From assembly GCA_021786655.1 (NCBI GenBank), contig JAJYMU010000293.1:1-9790 (forward strand): a DNA stretch of 9,790 nt, written 5' to 3'. A program made the translations under genes and the position numbers. This DNA is from Bacteroidota bacterium (GTDB lineage: Bacteria; Bacteroidota; Ignavibacteria; Ignavibacteriales; Melioribacteraceae). The first letter of the stretch is position 1. Every line of letters starts with the position of its first letter. Shown piece by piece: positions 7,344-9,790 of the stretch. The notes under the pieces are model-generated. The model worked only from the letters and a program-made list of their open reading frames with translations. It was not told the DNA's origin and ran no database searches.

Positions 7344-7388
7344 AAGGTTCAGACTCGAACCAACTAGAGTAAATCGATAAAGAACCTT
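7344..7388 (+). promoter_or_regulatory. Alternative hairpins sharing one arm after the permease gene
   Basis: AAGGTTC (7344-7350) can pair fully with GAACCTT (7382-7388) across a 31-nt loop, or its inner GGTTC (7346-7350) can pair with GAACC (7357-7361) across 6 nt. The segment begins 7 nt after the permease stop codon. A following CACCTTTT is only a short T-run, so a weak terminator or 3'-end stabiliser is possible but not established. Confidence 0.3.
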
Positions 7389-7463
7389 GTCACCTTTTGA
7401 ATCGAAAAAAATTGTTTACCCCTACGGGAACTTGTTTGCTAGCGCAATGTTTTAATGATAAGT

Positions 7464-7471
7464 TAAGTTTG
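7464..7471 (+). promoter_or_regulatory. Possible Bacteroidota-type -7 element (TAnnTTTG) upstream of tatA
   Basis: TAAGTTTG matches the TAnnTTTG -7 consensus known from Bacteroidota and lies 54 nt before the tatA ATG. The nearest TTTG (7435-7438) is 25 nt upstream, too far for the usual roughly 19-nt spacing, so the match is partial. Confidence 0.22.
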
Positions 7472-7525
7472 GGTGTTTAGTAACTTTCGATAGAAAGAAT
7501 TTTCAATTATTCAAGGTGATAAATC

Positions 7526-7702
7526 ATGTTTGAAAATATAGGCGGTGGAGAACTCCTCATAATCCTTCTTGTGGTAATTGTTTTATTCGGTCCAAAGAAA
7601 ATTCCGGAACTTGCTCAAGGCATTGGCAAAGGTATTCGTGAATTTAAGAAAGCCGTTAAAGGTGTAGAAGACGAAATCAAGGACGCTGCTAAGAAAGAAT
7701 AA
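7526..7702 (+). CDS. tatA: Twin-arginine translocase subunit, TatA/TatE family
   Basis: Small inner-membrane protein forming the pore-like part of the Tat system, which exports folded proteins with twin-arginine signals. Seen in 58 residues: a short N-terminal region with Glu9 just before one transmembrane helix (about 10-21), the hinge FGPKKIPELA (21-30), then an amphipathic lysine/glutamate-rich helix ending in KDAAKKE. This layout is diagnostic for TatA/E; the length is short but usual for minimal TatA. The start ATG has AAGGTG at 7513-7518 with 7-nt spacing. No tatC is in the window. It stands alone between two non-coding stretches of 189 and 237 bp, so it is probably its own transcription unit or the first gene of the pan block. 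TatB is unlikely given the short tail. Confidence 0.9.
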   Translation: MFENIGGGELLIILLVVIVLFGPKKIPELAQGIGKGIREFKKAVKGVEDEIKDAAKKE

Positions 7703-7839
7703 TATTTTCTAGTATTTTCCCGGCAATTTTTGAGATTAGAAAAAAGAAAACTATTTTTCGGTTGGAATTGTTTAGGAATTAGTTGCACGAATCGATCCCG
7801 ACATTTGAGGGACGGTTACGAAAAATCTTCAAAAAAAAG

Positions 7840-7854
7840 TTGGACTTGATCCAA
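7840..7854. promoter_or_regulatory. Short dyad TTGGA-n5-TCCAA in the panB leader
   Basis: Arms 7840-7844 and 7850-7854 are perfect complements around CTTGA. It lies 13 nt before the ATG of the putative leader ORF and about 85 nt before panB. It could be an operator for a dimeric repressor or a small hairpin, but a 5-bp dyad is weak evidence. Confidence 0.2.
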
Positions 7855-7866
7855 AGGACAGGTACC

Positions 7867-7926
7867 ATGAAAACTTGCCAAAATAAACCTACAATTATTT
7901 TCTGCATTAATTTTTTCACAAAGTGA
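7867..7926 (+). CDS. Possible 19-codon leader ORF upstream of panB
   Basis: ATG 7867 opens a 19-codon frame that stops with TGA at 7924-7926, four bases before the panB ribosome-binding site. A purine-rich AAAGGACAGG (7853-7862) precedes it at plausible spacing. The peptide has four Ile, three Phe and two Cys residues and ends in FFTK; it is not a known family. Ile is a branched-chain amino acid and PanB uses the valine precursor ketoisovalerate, so an attenuator leader is conceivable. It lacks an accompanying terminator hairpin, and a random short ORF is as likely. Confidence 0.2.
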   Translation: MKTCQNKPTIIFCINFFTK

Positions 7927-7929
7927 TTT

Positions 7930-7935
7930 GGAGGG
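7930..7935 (+). promoter_or_regulatory. Ribosome-binding site that sets the panB GTG start
   Basis: GGAGGG lies 4 nt before GTG 7940. The open frame extends left to a TTG at 7928, but that codon overlaps this site and has no Shine-Dalgarno of its own. GTG 7940 is therefore the better start. Confidence 0.7.
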
Positions 7936-7939
7936 AACG

Positions 7940-8731
7940 GTGAAAACGATTAATGAATTTCAGAAAATGAAAAATGAAAAGAGAAAGATCTCGGTTGTAA
8001 CATGTTACGATTACTGGTCTGCGCGCATCATTGACGGAACCGATATTGATGCCGTGCTGGTAGGCGACAGCGCCGCAATGGTGATGCATGGATTCGAAAC
8101 GACGATCAATGCGGAACTTGAAATGATGGGTTATCACGTTGCGGCTGTAAAGCGTGGACTCAAAAATAAATTTCTGATTGCCGACCTTCCATTTCTTGCT
8201 CACAAAAAAAGCAAAGAGATACTTGTTGATGCAATTGACCTCCTCATGAAAGCCGGCGCGCAAGCAATTAAAATTGAAGGCGCTAATGGAAACATTGAGA
8301 TCATAAAAAATTTAGTTGACACCGGAATACCGATCATGGGGCATCTCGGCTTAACACCACAATCTGTAAATCAATTCGGGGGATTCAAATTGCAAGGTAC
8401 AAATGAAACTGCTGCAGACAGAATTCTTAACGATGCTCGATTGCTTCAACAAGCCGGATGCTTTTCGATTGTTCTCGAAATGGTTCCGGCTCAACTTGCT
8501 AAATTAATTTCGGAAGAGTTAACGATACCGACGATCGGTATTGGCGCCGGTGTTTATACCGATGGACAAGTTTTGGTGCTTCAGGATTTGTTGGGACTGT
8601 CAAATGGATTCAACCCAAAATTTTTGAGGAAGTACTTAGATGGTTCGGAATTAATCAAAGGCGCATTAAACAATTTCAATTCTGATGTGAAGAAAGAAAA
8701 CTATCCCGGTGAGAAGGAGAGTTATCATTGA
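7940..8731 (+). CDS. panB: 3-methyl-2-oxobutanoate hydroxymethyltransferase (ketopantoate hydroxymethyltransferase) PanB
   Basis: Transfers a one-carbon unit from methylene-tetrahydrofolate to 2-ketoisovalerate, giving ketopantoate, the first committed step of pantothenate synthesis; cytosolic (beta/alpha)8 barrel. Seen in 263 residues from GTG 7940, the normal length: VTCYDYWSA (20-28), the metal-site VGDSAAMVM (41-49, Asp43), ADLPF with Asp82, KIEGAN with Lys112 and Glu114, GHLGLTPQSVN (134-144), the catalytic Glu180 in LEMVP, and IGIGAG..DGQVLVLQDLLGL (199-219). Numbering nearly coincides with E. coli PanB (Asp45, Asp84, Lys112, Glu114, Glu181, from memory). The SAAM replaces the SLGM common in proteobacterial enzymes. 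Its TGA overlaps the TTG start of panC, so the two are probably translationally coupled. Ketopantoate reductase (panE/ilvC) is not in the window. Confidence 0.95.
   Translation: MKTINEFQKMKNEKRKISVVTCYDYWSARIIDGTDIDAVLVGDSAAMVMHGFETTINAELEMMGYHVAAVKRGLKNKFLIADLPFLAHKKSKEILVDAIDLLMKAGAQAIKIEGANGNIEIIKNLVDTGIPIMGHLGLTPQSVNQFGGFKLQGTNETAADRILNDARLLQQAGCFSIVLEMVPAQLAKLISEELTIPTIGIGAGVYTDGQVLVLQDLLGLSNGFNPKFLRKYLDGSELIKGALNNFNSDVKKENYPGEKESYH
8715..8719 (+). promoter_or_regulatory. Ribosome-binding site supporting the panC TTG start
   Basis: AGGAG inside the panB 3' end lies 8 nt before TTG 8728. The start TTG shares bases 8729-8730 with the panB stop TGA (8729-8731). No ATG or GTG in frame comes early enough to retain the N-terminal IIRSIHEW segment usual for PanC. 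Confidence 0.65.
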
Positions 8732-9492
8732 CACAGATAATCCGGTCGATTCACGAATGGAAAGAAGTTCTGAATTCAAGAGTTCTTTCCGGAAAAACAA
8801 TTGGTTTCGTCCCGACGATGGGCGCGCTTCATAAAGGTCACGCATCATTGATTGAACGAAGCGTTCGTGAAAACGATTTTACGGTGGTCAGCATTTTTGT
8901 TAATCCCACACAATTTAATGATCCGAAAGATTTGCAGAATTACCCGCGCACGTTCGAAGACGATCTCAAACTTCTCGAAGATTTGAAAGTGGATTTTCTA
9001 TTCTATCCGGATTACGCCGACATTTACAACGATAATTTCAAATACAAAATAAACGAAAATGAGTTGAGCAAAATTTTGTGCGGAAAGTTTCGTCCCGGAC
9101 ATTTTGATGGAGTGCTTACAGTTGTGATGAAACTGCTGAACATTTTCAGACCCGACAAAGCATATTTCGGCGAGAAAGATTATCAGCAATATTTGTTGAT
9201 CGATGGAATGTGCAAAGCGTTTTTCCTGGATGTGGAAATTATACCGTGCCCGATTGTTCGTGAACCGGAAGGACTTGCACTAAGTTCACGCAATGCGCTT
9301 CTAACAAAAGAGGAAAAAATTTTCGCGCAAAACTTTCCACGGTTATTGAAAACGAAAAAATCATGTGACTCAATAAAAAGTGAATTGGAAAAAATTGGTT
9401 TTAAGGTGGATTACATTGAAGAAATTGGAAACAGAAGATTCGGCGCCGTTCACGTCGGCAAAGTGAGGTTGATCGAGAATGTCGAAATATAA
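8728..9492 (+). CDS. panC: Pantothenate synthetase (pantoate--beta-alanine ligase) PanC
   Basis: Joins pantoate and beta-alanine with ATP through a pantoyl-adenylate, giving pantothenate; cytosolic. Seen in 254 residues from TTG 8728: VPTMGALHKGHASLI (28-42) with the HxGH-type motif His35-His38, FVNPTQFN (57-64), CGKFRPGHFDGVLTVV (118-133), the FGEKDYQQ motif (147-154) and the KMSKS-like LSSRN (185-189). The N-terminal Rossmann domain is complete. The C-terminal part is short, about 65 residues after LSSRN against roughly 90-95 usual; the VDYIEEI strand (227-233) leads almost directly to GKVRLIENVEI (244-254). Catalysis should survive because active-site motifs are in the N-terminal domain. 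It overlaps the panB stop by 3 nt and coaBC by 14 nt, a sign of a tight operon. Its substrate beta-alanine is also the product of the upstream pyrimidine pathway. Confidence 0.94.
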   Translation: MTQIIRSIHEWKEVLNSRVLSGKTIGFVPTMGALHKGHASLIERSVRENDFTVVSIFVNPTQFNDPKDLQNYPRTFEDDLKLLEDLKVDFLFYPDYADIYNDNFKYKINENELSKILCGKFRPGHFDGVLTVVMKLLNIFRPDKAYFGEKDYQQYLLIDGMCKAFFLDVEIIPCPIVREPEGLALSSRNALLTKEEKIFAQNFPRLLKTKKSCDSIKSELEKIGFKVDYIEEIGNRRFGAVHVGKVRLIENVEI

Positions 9493-9790
9493 AATACTAT
9501 TTAAGATCAGCGGTTCAATTGCCGCATACAAAAGCGCATATGTGATTTCGAAACTTGTTCAAAACGGATTTGAAGTTAAAACCGTTGCGACCGAAAGCGC
9601 TTTGAAGTTCGTTGGCAAAGCAACGCTTGAAGGATTGACCGGTTACCCGGTTTACACCGACTCGTTTGCCGACGGCGAAATGATGAGTCATATCAATCTG
9701 ATGAAGTGGGCGGATTTGATAATATTATGTCCGGCATCGGCGAACACGATCAACAAACTTGCAAGCGGAATTGGAGATAATTTACTCACG
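9479..9790 (+). CDS. coaBC: Phosphopantothenoylcysteine decarboxylase domain, probable CoaBC, 3' end cut by window
   Basis: Flavoprotein that decarboxylates 4'-phosphopantothenoylcysteine; in most bacteria it is fused to the synthetase domain (CoaB) and acts in CoA synthesis. Seen: ATG 9479 opens a frame that stays open for 104 codons to the last base, too short-ended to appear complete. Motifs are the FMN-binding SGSIAAYK (11-18), MSHINLMKWADL (69-80) with His71 matching the catalytic histidine (E. coli His75, from memory), and the FMN-phosphate motif CPASANTINKLASGIGDNLL (84-103). The start overlaps the panC 3' end by 14 nt and GAGG (9465-9468) lies 10 nt before it. Whether the CoaB domain follows cannot be seen. 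A different HFCD flavoprotein (e.g. UbiX or a lantibiotic decarboxylase) is unlikely next to panB-panC. Confidence 0.88.
   Translation, partial: MSKYKILFKISGSIAAYKSAYVISKLVQNGFEVKTVATESALKFVGKATLEGLTGYPVYTDSFADGEMMSHINLMKWADLIILCPASANTINKLASGIGDNLLT

Larger units (their letters stand above)
7337..7525. other. Non-coding boundary between the pyrimidine cluster and tatA
   Basis: No credible ORF lies in these 189 bp. The left half holds overlapping weak stems (7344-7388) and the right half is AT-rich with a possible promoter. I see no strong GC-rich stem followed by a T-run, so a classical intrinsic terminator is not evident. Confidence 0.6.
7703..7939. other. Non-coding leader region between tatA and panB
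   Basis: This 237-bp AT-rich stretch has no recognised gene or known riboswitch motif. It contains a short stem TTGGA/TCCAA (7840-7854), a weak TCCC/GGGA pair (7796-7799 with 7809-7812) and a possible 19-codon ORF (7867-7926). Its length allows a promoter for the pan operon, but no convincing promoter pair is visible. Confidence 0.5.

Noticed and set aside
7337..7365. A stretch resembling the antisense T-arm of a tRNA (ACTCGAACC context)
   Set aside because: The five bases either side of the putative T-loop do not pair, and no anticodon or D-arm follows at the right distances.
7741..7760. GAAAA/TTTTC stem after tatA as an intrinsic terminator
   Set aside because: The stem is five A/T-rich pairs with no GC core, so it would not be stable enough.

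Overview
The window reads as a chromosomal segment of a moderately AT-rich bacterium. All recognised genes lie on the + strand. Protein flavour, heavy use of AAA/GAA/ATT codons and the ORF6N-type gene suggest the Bacteroidota/Chlorobiota/Ignavibacteriota group. That placement is inference from style only, as there is no rRNA or marker gene here.

Positions 1-7336 hold a reductive pyrimidine (uracil/thymine) catabolism cluster. In order it has a class III aminotransferase cut by the left edge, the two subunits of dihydropyrimidine dehydrogenase (preT, preA), a small ORF6N-domain gene, a dihydropyrimidinase and an NCS1-family nucleobase/hydantoin-type permease. The likely flow is uptake by the permease, reduction of uracil to dihydrouracil by PreTA, ring opening to N-carbamoyl-beta-alanine by the dihydropyrimidinase, release of beta-alanine by a ureidopropionase not seen here, and transamination of beta-alanine by the aminotransferase. 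The ORF6N gene has no metabolic role in this scheme and looks like an intruder. It carries two long inverted repeats inside its reading frame, which are the least expected sequence structures in the window.

Positions 7337-7525 are a non-coding boundary with overlapping hairpin options and a weak promoter candidate. A 58-residue tatA follows at 7526-7702. After a further 237-bp non-coding stretch with a possible 19-codon leader ORF comes a tightly packed pantothenate/CoA operon: panB (GTG start), panC (TTG start overlapping the panB stop) and the 5' part of coaBC, which overlaps panC and runs off the right edge.

The two metabolic blocks share beta-alanine, the product of uracil breakdown and the co-substrate of PanC. 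No panD (aspartate decarboxylase) is visible. This makes it plausible, though unproven, that pyrimidine breakdown feeds CoA synthesis in this organism. Most genes here are known families. I see no clear new multi-gene system; the ORF6N insertion with its paired inverted repeats is the best candidate for something undescribed.
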